A DNA stretch of 22,950 nucleotides from a virus: the IMG/VR virus record IMGVR_UViG_3300010354_000698, positions 1-22,950 of that record; one strand, 5' to 3'. Below the pieces are notes generated by a model that saw only the letters and a list, made by a program, of their open reading frames with translations, had not been told where the DNA came from and made no database searches. Shown piece by piece: positions 1 through 6,469 of this stretch (position 1 is the stretch's first letter; each line of letters opens with the position of its first letter). Made by a program: the position numbers and the translations under genes.

Positions 1-1395
1 AATACCACTTGTAGCATTCCAGTCACTATTGATTTGTGCAAAACCTGTACCAGCAGTTACAAACTCTGCAGTATTAGTTGATGAATTCCACTGCAAAAAC
101 TTACCATCATAAGCACTTGAATTTGTTGCAACACCCACAACATCATCCAAATATCTTAAACGAGTTTCACCACCACCACCAAAAGTGGCAAGTTGTTGTT
201 GAATACGATTGATGAATAAACGATAGTGTTCTTGGAGTTGAGTTAGAGTTACGAAGTTTTGGTTGAGTGGTGTGAGTGGATCCGAATTCTTTGTTTCTGG
301 TGGTTCATTTAGAAGTCCTTCTTGAATAACTTCTCTTACAATAACTTCTGGTTCAATACTCTTATATACTTCCTCAATATACTCAAGTTTTCTTTCAAGT
401 TTTCTTACGTTCTCTTGAACATCGCCAAGAGGAAGTTTTTCAATTTCTTCTAATACTTCTTTTTTGAGTTCTATGAGTTCTTGATGATTTTCTTTTAGAT
501 AATTATCAACACCTTCTAAACGAGTATTATATTCCTCAATATTCCTACCAAAAATTTTCAGATGTTGTTCATTAATTACAACATCTGCTTTGATATTTGA
601 AATTTCTGAAGAAACTTTACCTTTAAAACTTTCTACTTCTTCGTCAATATTATCAATTCTATTTTTTACACCTAAAGAAATAGTTTCAAACTCTTTCTTA
701 ATTGATTGAAGATGCGATGATGCTTCCTCTTCCAGTGATGCTTCGAGTTCTACAAATGCTTCATATAAACCTTGAATGGCTTGAGAATATTCTTCTAGTT
801 TCTCATTCTCTTTAGAAACTTTACTTTCTACAATCTTAGAAAGTTTATTATAAGTGTCTGTAGTTTTTTTAACTTCAGAAGAAGTTTCTTGTAGTTGACT
901 GTTAAAGTTTTCTAAATTTGAATCAATTGCAAAAGCAATATTTTCTACCCTGTCATCAATTTCTTGACGAATATCGGCAATATTTTCTTCTACAACTTCT
1001 CTGAGATTGTCAAATTTTTCACCAATACGAACTTCATTATTAGTGATTTGTTTTTTATATTTTGGAAGTTCTTTTTCTACAAGATTGCCAACAATTTCTG
1101 TGAGTTCTGATACTCTATCTTTAAACTCACGAATATCTTTCTTATTTGACTGCTTAAAATCATTTTGCAGGTATTTAAAGTTTTCCTGCATAGTATTGAT
1201 TTGAGAAAGCACCAGACTTTCTAAATCATTTTTAACAACTTTTTGAGAAAGTTCTTGTTGAAGTTGGATTACTTGTTCTGAAAGACTTTCTACTTTGTTT
1301 AATTCGTCGCGCAAAACATCATCAGACTCAACAACTGGAATGTTGCTTTCCTCCGATTTTTTATCAAAAAAGTCTGATGGTTTTTTGAGTGCCAC
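1..1395 (-). CDS. Coiled-coil virion protein, probably fibre-like (3' end outside window)
   Basis: 465 codons are open from a GTG at 1395 to the left edge, so the C-terminus is missing. The GTG directly follows an in-frame TAA and no ATG lies nearby; the protein begins MALKKPSDFFDKK. Residues ~25-370 are rich in Glu, Lys, Leu and Ile, with heptad-like patterns typical of a long coiled coil and few Gly or Pro. A Pro-containing hinge (PLTPLNQNF, ~390) leads to a second helix, then to GGGGETRLRYLDD and a Ser/Thr/Asn/Gly-rich stretch like the start of a fibre or head-decoration domain. I recall similar LDDVxG segments in cyanophage structural proteins. It sits where T4 has genes 68 and 21, so it is an insertion relative to T4. 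A late promoter box lies 25 bases upstream. Virion fibre is an inference; exact role and length are unknown. Confidence 0.85.
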   Translation of the reverse strand, partial: MALKKPSDFFDKKSEESNIPVVESDDVLRDELNKVESLSEQVIQLQQELSQKVVKNDLESLVLSQINTMQENFKYLQNDFKQSNKKDIREFKDRVSELTEIVGNLVEKELPKYKKQITNNEVRIGEKFDNLREVVEENIADIRQEIDDRVENIAFAIDSNLENFNSQLQETSSEVKKTTDTYNKLSKIVESKVSKENEKLEEYSQAIQGLYEAFVELEASLEEEASSHLQSIKKEFETISLGVKNRIDNIDEEVESFKGKVSSEISNIKADVVINEQHLKIFGRNIEEYNTRLEGVDNYLKENHQELIELKKEVLEEIEKLPLGDVQENVRKLERKLEYIEEVYKSIEPEVIVREVIQEGLLNEPPETKNSDPLTPLNQNFVTLTQLQEHYRLFINRIQQQLATFGGGGETRLRYLDDVVGVATNSSAYDGKFLQWNSSTNTAEFVTAGTGFAQINSDWNATSGI

Positions 1396-1420
1396 TTATA
1401 AACTTACTCACATATAATAA

Positions 1421-1428
1421 TATTTATT
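1421..1428 (-). promoter_or_regulatory. T4-type late promoter box for the coiled-coil gene
   Basis: The minus strand reads AATAAATA (T4 late consensus TATAAATA), placed 25 bases before the GTG start at 1395. It lies in the 48-base gap after the gp67-like gene. Late boxes elsewhere in this window have the same core and similar spacing. Confidence 0.55.
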
Positions 1429-1443
1429 TTCTTACAAAATGCC

Positions 1444-1608
1444 TTATTCTTTTGCACCTTCCTCATGGGTGCCGAACATTGATACTGCTACTGTTGGACG
1501 CAAAGCATCAATTTTTTCAGCAGATTTTGTAAATAGCAATTCTTTAATTTTGTCGCTGATATTTGAAGGTGACTCATCAGAAACAATCATATCCATAAGA
1601 TCATCCAT
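1444..1608 (-). CDS. 67: Small prohead core protein, gp67-like (54 aa)
   Basis: A 54-codon gene starts at ATG 1608, 30 bases after the gp20 stop, exactly where T4 carries gene 67 (prohead core, needed for correct head shape). It begins MDDLMDMIVSDESPSNISDK and continues with an amphipathic helix containing KIKELLFTKSAEKIDALRPT, then VAVSMFGTHEEGAKE. The pattern of a short acidic start, an 'A..ID.' helix and a turn before an acidic tail recalls T4 gp67 as I remember it (MEGLIEAIKSND...AARTIDLIKEEK), but the long acidic T4 tail is missing; T4 gp67 is about 80 residues. A perfect TATAAATA late box lies just upstream. No good Shine-Dalgarno sequence is visible. Assignment rests on position plus weak similarity. 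Confidence 0.75.
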   Translation of the reverse strand: MDDLMDMIVSDESPSNISDKIKELLFTKSAEKIDALRPTVAVSMFGTHEEGAKE

Positions 1609-1635
1609 TTTTAATCAATCAAAAGTAACTGTTTG

Positions 1636-1643
1636 TATTTATA
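1636..1643 (-). promoter_or_regulatory. Late promoter TATAAATA for the gp67-like gene
   Basis: A perfect match to the T4 late promoter consensus on the minus strand, 27 bases before ATG 1608. Its internal TAA (1639-1641) is the stop codon of gp20, so promoter and stop codon share bases. Confidence 0.75.
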
Positions 1644-3318
1644 TCTCCCCACCCTTGGGCATTTCCATAACTTTTCCGTCAGCTTCTGTTGCTTTACCCT
1701 GCCCGTCTAAATTTGGTTCCATAACTGGTTGTCCCAAATCCATCTGAGCAGTTTGGTCTAATGGCATACCTGTCATTGGATCAACTGGGGCATTGGGATC
1801 TGGAATAATTCCATTCTTTATTTCTTTTTGAATCAATTTATCTTGCTCTAAGATTTCAACATCAGTCTGTCTTAAAATTTTTCTTCTAACATAATCTTGG
1901 GAGAAATATTTTCCAATATAAGGTTCTGCAACTTGAACCATATTTAATCTTTCCCCAAGAAGTTCTGTTTCCTTGAGTTCTGAGAAATGATTATCATATA
2001 GGAAATCATATTGAATATGCTCACTCATCATTTCCCAATCTTCTGGGGTGATTATATTTTTCAATATAAGTTGGGTTTTCAGCATGTCATTAAACATGTT
2101 TGAGAATCTCTTTCTCAATCTACCAACAAACTTAGTAAATTTAAGTTCATCTCTTAGAATCTCTGAAGATCTACCAAGATTAAATCCACCTTCACCATCC
2201 ATTCTTGATGGTGGAACATTTAGAGAACGATATAGTTTCTTCTTAAAATATTCAATATCGGTAATTTCTCCAAGGTTTTGTCCACCAGGAAGTGTAGTAA
2301 TCTCTGTGCCTCTGCCACCTTCACGACGTGGGAGCCAGAAATCTTCAAGCATCGCCATGTATTTTTTATCATCACGAATTTCTCCAGTATTTGCATCATA
2401 TACCAACTTATTGCGATATCTCATCATCACGTCGCGGAGGTATTGCTCTGCCTTTACTTTAGGAAGATTGCCTACATCAATGTAAAAAATTCTTCTTTCA
2501 GGTGCTCTCGATAAACGGTAAATTACCAAGGAATCTTCAATCATTCTAAGTTGATTGAGAGATTTAATTGCTTTATGTAAGTATGACAGGGTTGATCCCT
2601 TATTTCTATCTACCAATCCAGAAGTGCAGTATGCAATTGCATCTCTTGCAATTTTTATTCCTTGACTTGCACCAGTTGCATTTACATTTCCCGTTGGATA
2701 TCCTGATTTAGGATCATAAATGAAGTATTCTTCAATTTCTGGAAAGTCATAATCCATAGGATTATCACTTTGAATTTTTGATAAATTATACTTGTCGTCG
2801 GATTTCTTTTTATTTTGTCTAATATATCTCATCTTCATTGCGTCAATATAACGCAATTCTTGAATTCCAAGATGTGGATTTTTTAAGTCAATTACTTTGT
2901 GATAGTAGATTCTGCCATCAATATACCAATTTCTATAAATCTCATGAGACTTTTTATCAAAATCTAAAAGATCTAAAATGTGCTTGAATTCTTGTCTTAT
3001 TTTCTTTTTTATACCATCACTTGCATTCAAATTAGACAGTTCAATTTCTACAGGACTATCATTGGTGTCAGAAACAATCGCCTCATTTACAATATCTTCA
3101 ATGGCACTATCGACTTCTGGGTGAAGTGCCATTTCTCTGTATCTTTTAATTAACTCAAATTCGGTTCTATAGATTCCTTCAATGTCAACATAGGAACCAA
3201 AAAAACCACTACTCATGTAGTGGTCAACCCCGTCCTCATTATTGGGAGGAACGGGGGAAACCGCTGTCTGAGATAGTGGTTTATTATCCTCTATAGAGAA
3301 TCCAAATAATTTTGCCAT
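1639..3318 (-). CDS. 20: Portal vertex protein gp20
   Basis: This 559-residue protein is the dodecameric portal at one head vertex, through which gp17 pumps DNA and to which the neck attaches. Recognisable cyanophage gp20 features are the N-terminal MAKLFGFSIED, SSGFFGSYVDIEG (~36-49), EFELIKRYREMALHPEVDSAIEDIVNEAI (~54-82), the RNWYIDGRIYYHKVID block (~125), RIEDSL-type helices with YRLSRAPERRIFYIDVGNLPK (~267-290) and the wing/stem region with NVPPSRMDGEGGFNLGRSSEI (~370-390). The C-terminus is Pro/Gly/Gln-rich, as in other cyanophage portals. Length is close to T4 gp20 (524). It follows gp19 by 32 bases, and its late promoter overlaps the gp19 stop. The nearest purine-rich Shine-Dalgarno candidate (AAGG) is distant from the ATG. 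An intrinsic-terminator-like hairpin lies in codons 32-41. Confidence 0.97.
   Translation of the reverse strand: MAKLFGFSIEDNKPLSQTAVSPVPPNNEDGVDHYMSSGFFGSYVDIEGIYRTEFELIKRYREMALHPEVDSAIEDIVNEAIVSDTNDSPVEIELSNLNASDGIKKKIRQEFKHILDLLDFDKKSHEIYRNWYIDGRIYYHKVIDLKNPHLGIQELRYIDAMKMRYIRQNKKKSDDKYNLSKIQSDNPMDYDFPEIEEYFIYDPKSGYPTGNVNATGASQGIKIARDAIAYCTSGLVDRNKGSTLSYLHKAIKSLNQLRMIEDSLVIYRLSRAPERRIFYIDVGNLPKVKAEQYLRDVMMRYRNKLVYDANTGEIRDDKKYMAMLEDFWLPRREGGRGTEITTLPGGQNLGEITDIEYFKKKLYRSLNVPPSRMDGEGGFNLGRSSEILRDELKFTKFVGRLRKRFSNMFNDMLKTQLILKNIITPEDWEMMSEHIQYDFLYDNHFSELKETELLGERLNMVQVAEPYIGKYFSQDYVRRKILRQTDVEILEQDKLIQKEIKNGIIPDPNAPVDPMTGMPLDQTAQMDLGQPVMEPNLDGQGKATEADGKVMEMPKGGEI
3199..3224 (-). terminator. 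Terminator-like hairpin inside the gp20 coding start
   Basis: On the minus strand an 8-bp perfect stem (ACCACTAC / GTAGTGGT) closes a 4-base loop (ATGA) and is followed directly by six T. It encodes DHYMSSGFF of gp20 (codons 32-40), so the T-run is also a Phe-Phe pair. The shape is that of an intrinsic terminator, but the location inside a coding region and the moderate GC of the stem make function uncertain. Confidence 0.3.
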
Positions 3319-3344
3319 AATTTATTTGACTTGTGCCTTTCTAA

Positions 3345-3352
3345 TATTTATC
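3345..3352 (-). promoter_or_regulatory. Late promoter GATAAATA for gp20
   Basis: The minus strand reads TGATAAATATT 26 bases before the gp20 ATG. The TGA (3351-3353) is the gp19 stop codon and overlaps the box (7 of 8 to TATAAATA). Confidence 0.65.
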
Positions 3353-3935
3353 AGACTTTAGCGGCGGTAGATGAAGAAATAATTTCGTAGGATTGAACTT
3401 GGAATTCTACAGTAAATTCTTCAATAGTATCGCCACTATCATATGATAGATCAATGTTTGAGACACTTGTTGGGAAAATATCAACAAACTTATAAGCAGC
3501 TAAAATAGAACTTTCTGAACCAGCATTTGTTGTTCCATTTAACTGGGAACTTCTTCCCAATTGATAAACTGTTGCGTTGCTCATGTATGCATTTGGATTT
3601 GTAGCGCCAAGGTTATTGTCAAGTTTAGCGATCAGTTCAGTCCAGGCTTCAAATGCTCTTCTAAGTTTAAAGTCTTCATCGTTAATAATGGTTACAGTCC
3701 AAGTATCAATAGTTCTGTCTCCAGCAACCTTGAAGATTCTTCCTCTGAAAGGAACATCAATCGCTACAATATTTGATGCTGGTAGAGCAGCTGCTTTGCA
3801 TAGATATTTGAATTTGTCTGCATCCCAAGCAATACCTGTTGGTAAAGTTGTTAATTCAACTTCAAATAGATTGGGACGAGCACCACCACCACTTAGAGCA
3901 CTCTTGAATTGTGAGATTGTTTTGAGTCTTGCCAC
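3351..3935 (-). CDS. 19: Tail tube protein gp19
   Basis: This 194-residue protein stacks as hexameric rings to form the inner tail tube inside the gp18 sheath. It begins with GTG at 3935, decided by a strong AGGAGG Shine-Dalgarno sequence nine bases upstream and by the MARLKTISQFKSALSGGGARPNLFEVEL start typical of cyanophage tubes. The central FRGRIFKVAGDRTIDTWTVTIINDEDFKLRRAFEAW (~63-98) is the hallmark block of T4-family and other contractile tube proteins (beta strands and an alpha helix). The C-terminal DTIEEFTVEFQVQSYEI forms the closing strands. T4 gp19 is 163 residues; the extra length lies around the NPNAYMSNATVYQLG loop and near the end. It lies between gp18 and gp20 as in T4, with its own CTAAATA late promoter. 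Confidence 0.97.
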   Translation of the reverse strand: MARLKTISQFKSALSGGGARPNLFEVELTTLPTGIAWDADKFKYLCKAAALPASNIVAIDVPFRGRIFKVAGDRTIDTWTVTIINDEDFKLRRAFEAWTELIAKLDNNLGATNPNAYMSNATVYQLGRSSQLNGTTNAGSESSILAAYKFVDIFPTSVSNIDLSYDSGDTIEEFTVEFQVQSYEIISSSTAAKV

Positions 3936-3939
3936 GGTT

Positions 3940-3963
3940 CTTTACCTCCTAGGGTCTATTTAG
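3940..3963 (-). promoter_or_regulatory. CTAAATA late promoter and strong Shine-Dalgarno for gp19
   Basis: In the 38-base gp18-gp19 gap the minus strand has CACTAAATA (core at 3957-3963), the form reported for cyanophage late promoters, then CCTAGGAGG and the gp19 GTG. AGGAGG is the best ribosome site in the window, which may compensate for the GTG start. Confidence 0.65.
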
Positions 3964-3973
3964 TGAATAATGA

Positions 3974-6154
3974 TCAAACAGTACCTGCAACTTCTTCAAA
4001 ACTTACTCCAGTTCGAGTAGCAACAAAAGTAAGAGTTACGTAGTTGATAGACTTAGCTGGTTTCAGGTAAATATCAGCTCTAAATTCATTATTATCAATA
4101 ACATCTGGAGTGTTATTTGTCGTATCACAAACAACTAAGAATCCATAAAGACCTCTCTTTGCTTGAATATCTCTGAGGTATGGTTCTACGATATTCTTAA
4201 AGTTTGCTCTAGTGAGTTCATCATTCAGTTCAAACAGTTGAGCTTGTGCTGCTTTTTGTAAAGCTTGCTCAATTGTGAGGAATAAGCGGCGAACGTTAAT
4301 TCTATCAAATGCTGACGCATATCCCAGTGCAGTTTTATCCCCAAACAATAGAGTTCCAATTCCAGGTTGAGTTATAACAGAATTAATTCTCAATGGATAA
4401 AGTTGATCTCTTTGTGCTTTGTTTGGATTGTATGCAAGTTTAATTGCATTATTGATAATGCCTCTTTGTTGTCCAGCAGGAGAGAACCAAGGATAAGAAA
4501 TAATGTTAGTGCGGCACATGAGACCAGCAATATCCGCATTACATGGGATATATACAAACTTATTATTGAATCTATCATAGGTGTACTTGTATCCACTATC
4601 AAATACTGCATATGATGATGAAGTTAGTGAACTGAAATACTTAATTAAGTTTGTAGTCTGAGTAGTTGTATTTGTCACTCCAATTAGATTTGATCTATGT
4701 GGACCAATAACGGCAACACAATCCTTTCTATTCTCTGCAAGTGAGATTAGATATTGTGCTTTTGCTTGAGTATCAGACTCAGAATCAAATCCAGGTCCCA
4801 TGATAATATAATCTGCTTGGATCTCATCTTTATTTGAGAAGAGATTATATGAATTAATTAGATCACCTAAGGCTGGCTTCATTCCACCAGCAGCAGAATA
4901 ATCAACACCACCACCTAGAGTATAAGTCTTGTTACCAATAGCACTGAAGGTTACATCTTGTGCCTCTAGACCCCACAAACCATCTGCAGTTGTGATTGGA
5001 GTGAATCCAGATGAGAAACCGGTTGCTCTAGGAGTAGTTCCCCAATATGCATCAGTTGCGGATGATGGATTACCTCCAGCATAAATTTGAGATGAGAAAT
5101 CTGCAATATATTGCTCATACCAGATTTTCTGAGGAGAATTAACCGCAGAAATAGCATCTAGTGCTTTTGATAAGAATAAGTGCTTCTCAAGAATTGTTCC
5201 TTGATTTCCTGTGATTGATCCTAGGTCATCAACTACAGCAACGTGTAATGCATCATTCTTACCATTTCTTTCTAATGAATGCCTATTAGTAACTGGTTTT
5301 GGTGCAATAGACTTCCAGTAAATTGTGGTATTTGTGAGATTCAGAGTTTGGTCATCATACCAGTCAGATACTGTAACAGCAGAAGTACTTTGTGTTGAAA
5401 TTCCAGAAGAATTTACAAAGTTGATTGTTGTCCCAGCAACAAATGCTGATGTAGTTGAACCTTCTGCGTAATTAATTTTAGTTTCTGTTCCAGCAGAAGA
5501 AACTCTCGATGTAACCTTAACGGTAATGGTACTGTTTCCGTTTGTTGCATCGGTATTGATGCCAGTGATGATCCCCTTTAAGTATCCAGTGAATACTGAA
5601 GTTGATCCAGAACCAGCAATTGTAGTTGTAAGTGCAGAAGTAACTCCAAGTCCAACAGAAGCTCCAAGTGCTCCGAGATTGGTTGTAGTAATTCCAATAA
5701 TTTGATCCGCTAAATCGTCAATAAAGCAGACCTTTAATCCATTTGCCCAAGAACCTGGATTCTTTGCTGCAAATGTAAAATTATTACCATCAGAATGATT
5801 ATTTGTATAATCATCGTAATTGTCAATCTTCAGAGAAGTTGTAGAAGCAGCACCTACTCCAGCATTTGCATTATTGAGTAGTGAACCGCTAGTTCTCGCA
5901 ACTTTTAGAACTCCGCCATATGAAAGATATGAAGAAGCACTCATCCAATATTCGTATTGGGAATCTGTTGAGAGTGGTTTTCCGAAAGTATTGATTAAAT
6001 CCTGTTCAGTTGCAATATCAATAGGATAATCAACTGGTCCAATTGGGAAAGGTCCAGCAATTACTCCAATATTATCTAAAACATTATCAGCTCTTCCTAC
6101 AGTTAAGTCAACCTCTCTGACGAGTACGCCTGGAGATAATTGAGGAGTCGCCAT
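3974..6154 (-). CDS. 18: Tail sheath protein gp18
   Basis: This 726-residue protein forms the contractile sheath around the gp19 tube. The N-terminus MATPQLSPGVLVREVDL and the GVIAGPFPIGPVDYPIDI block (~31-48) are typical of T4-like sheath subunits. The conserved C-terminal half has KYTYDRFNNKFVYIPCNADIAGL (~519-540), the WFSPAGQQRG motif (~555), AFDRINVRRLFLTIEQALQKAA and the final YLKPAKSINYVTLTFVATRTGVSF strands that polymerise the sheath. Residues ~150-285 are a Thr/Ser/Gly-rich beta insertion, probably a surface-exposed domain; T4 gp18 is 659 residues. ATG at 6154 follows GGAG by six bases. The leader holds a late promoter inside a long hairpin that covers this ribosome site, suggesting translation only from late transcripts. 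Confidence 0.97.
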   Translation of the reverse strand: MATPQLSPGVLVREVDLTVGRADNVLDNIGVIAGPFPIGPVDYPIDIATEQDLINTFGKPLSTDSQYEYWMSASSYLSYGGVLKVARTSGSLLNNANAGVGAASTTSLKIDNYDDYTNNHSDGNNFTFAAKNPGSWANGLKVCFIDDLADQIIGITTTNLGALGASVGLGVTSALTTTIAGSGSTSVFTGYLKGIITGINTDATNGNSTITVKVTSRVSSAGTETKINYAEGSTTSAFVAGTTINFVNSSGISTQSTSAVTVSDWYDDQTLNLTNTTIYWKSIAPKPVTNRHSLERNGKNDALHVAVVDDLGSITGNQGTILEKHLFLSKALDAISAVNSPQKIWYEQYIADFSSQIYAGGNPSSATDAYWGTTPRATGFSSGFTPITTADGLWGLEAQDVTFSAIGNKTYTLGGGVDYSAAGGMKPALGDLINSYNLFSNKDEIQADYIIMGPGFDSESDTQAKAQYLISLAENRKDCVAVIGPHRSNLIGVTNTTTQTTNLIKYFSSLTSSSYAVFDSGYKYTYDRFNNKFVYIPCNADIAGLMCRTNIISYPWFSPAGQQRGIINNAIKLAYNPNKAQRDQLYPLRINSVITQPGIGTLLFGDKTALGYASAFDRINVRRLFLTIEQALQKAAQAQLFELNDELTRANFKNIVEPYLRDIQAKRGLYGFLVVCDTTNNTPDVIDNNEFRADIYLKPAKSINYVTLTFVATRTGVSFEEVAGTV

Positions 6155-6160
6155 GTTTTT

Positions 6161-6216
6161 CTCCGTAAAGTCTCAGTTTATCTAGAAATTATTTATTAAA
6201 AATTCACTTTACGGAG
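6161..6216 (-). promoter_or_regulatory. gp18 leader hairpin that covers the Shine-Dalgarno and encloses a late promoter
   Basis: An 11-bp perfect inverted repeat pairs 6206-6216 (minus strand CTCCGTAAAGT) with 6161-6171 (ACTTTACGGAG), with a 34-base AT-rich loop. The 3' arm ends in GGAG, the gp18 Shine-Dalgarno, six bases from the ATG. The loop contains AATAAATA. A read-through transcript from upstream would carry both arms and hide the ribosome site, while a transcript started in the loop would lack the 5' arm. It is followed by A residues, not U, so it is not an intrinsic terminator. The RNA switch is inferred by analogy with T4 late genes such as e. Confidence 0.7.
6190..6197 (-). promoter_or_regulatory. 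Late promoter AATAAATA for gp18
   Basis: Seven of eight bases match TATAAATA, 35 bases before the gp18 ATG. It sits in the loop of the gp18 leader hairpin, so initiation a few bases downstream would leave out the 5' arm. Confidence 0.6.
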
Positions 6217-6237
6217 GGGAAATTGGACGTGAACAAT

Positions 6238-6468
6238 TTACCAGTCAGGATATTCCCATTTATCAAAAACAGCACTTTTTATCCTATCTACAACTACACG
6301 TTTTATCGTGCAGTCTTTACATTCATAAGAATAAGAAGAAGCGACTGGTCCTCTATCTTTTCTTGTTCTATAGAATCCATCGATCAAATTTTTCATTTCT
6401 CCGCAAGTTCTACATTTGCGATCGGTAAGTAATAAATGTCCTAAACGTATCTGCTTATCTAGATCCAT
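6238..6468 (-). CDS. Small zinc-finger protein between gp17 and gp18 (76 aa)
   Basis: The preferred start is ATG 6468, one base after the gp17 stop (TAATATG), giving MDLDKQIRLGHLLLTDRKC. An upstream ATG at 6510 would give 90 residues but overlap gp17 by 41 bases and adds an unremarkable leader. Two CxxC pairs, CRTCGE (~19-24) and CKDCTIKR (~50-57), are separated by about 27 residues including DGFYRTRKDRGPVASSYSYE. This 'CxxCGe....FY..r...g....C..C' layout is that of the zinc ribbon seen at the front of many phage HNH and endonuclease VII-like proteins, but no nuclease domain follows (the protein ends KSAVFDKWEYPDW). It may be a stand-alone DNA- or RNA-binding protein or the remnant of a mobile endonuclease. 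T4 has no gene at this place. Function unknown. Confidence 0.8.
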   Translation of the reverse strand: MDLDKQIRLGHLLLTDRKCRTCGEMKNLIDGFYRTRKDRGPVASSYSYECKDCTIKRVVVDRIKSAVFDKWEYPDW

Positions 6469-6469
6469 A

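Noticed and set aside
2048-2485. Plus-strand open frame of 145 codons opposite gp20
   Set aside because: It lies antisense within a strongly conserved gene, has no recognisable domain, and no other plus-strand gene or promoter is evident.
3577-3963. Plus-strand open frame of 128 codons opposite gp19
   Set aside because: It mirrors the gp19 coding strand and late leader; the minus strand is a clear tail tube gene with promoter and ribosome site.
6155-6237. gp17/gp18 intergenic hairpin as a transcription terminator
   Set aside because: Neither strand has a T-run after the stem; the stem ends in the gp18 ribosome site followed by A residues.
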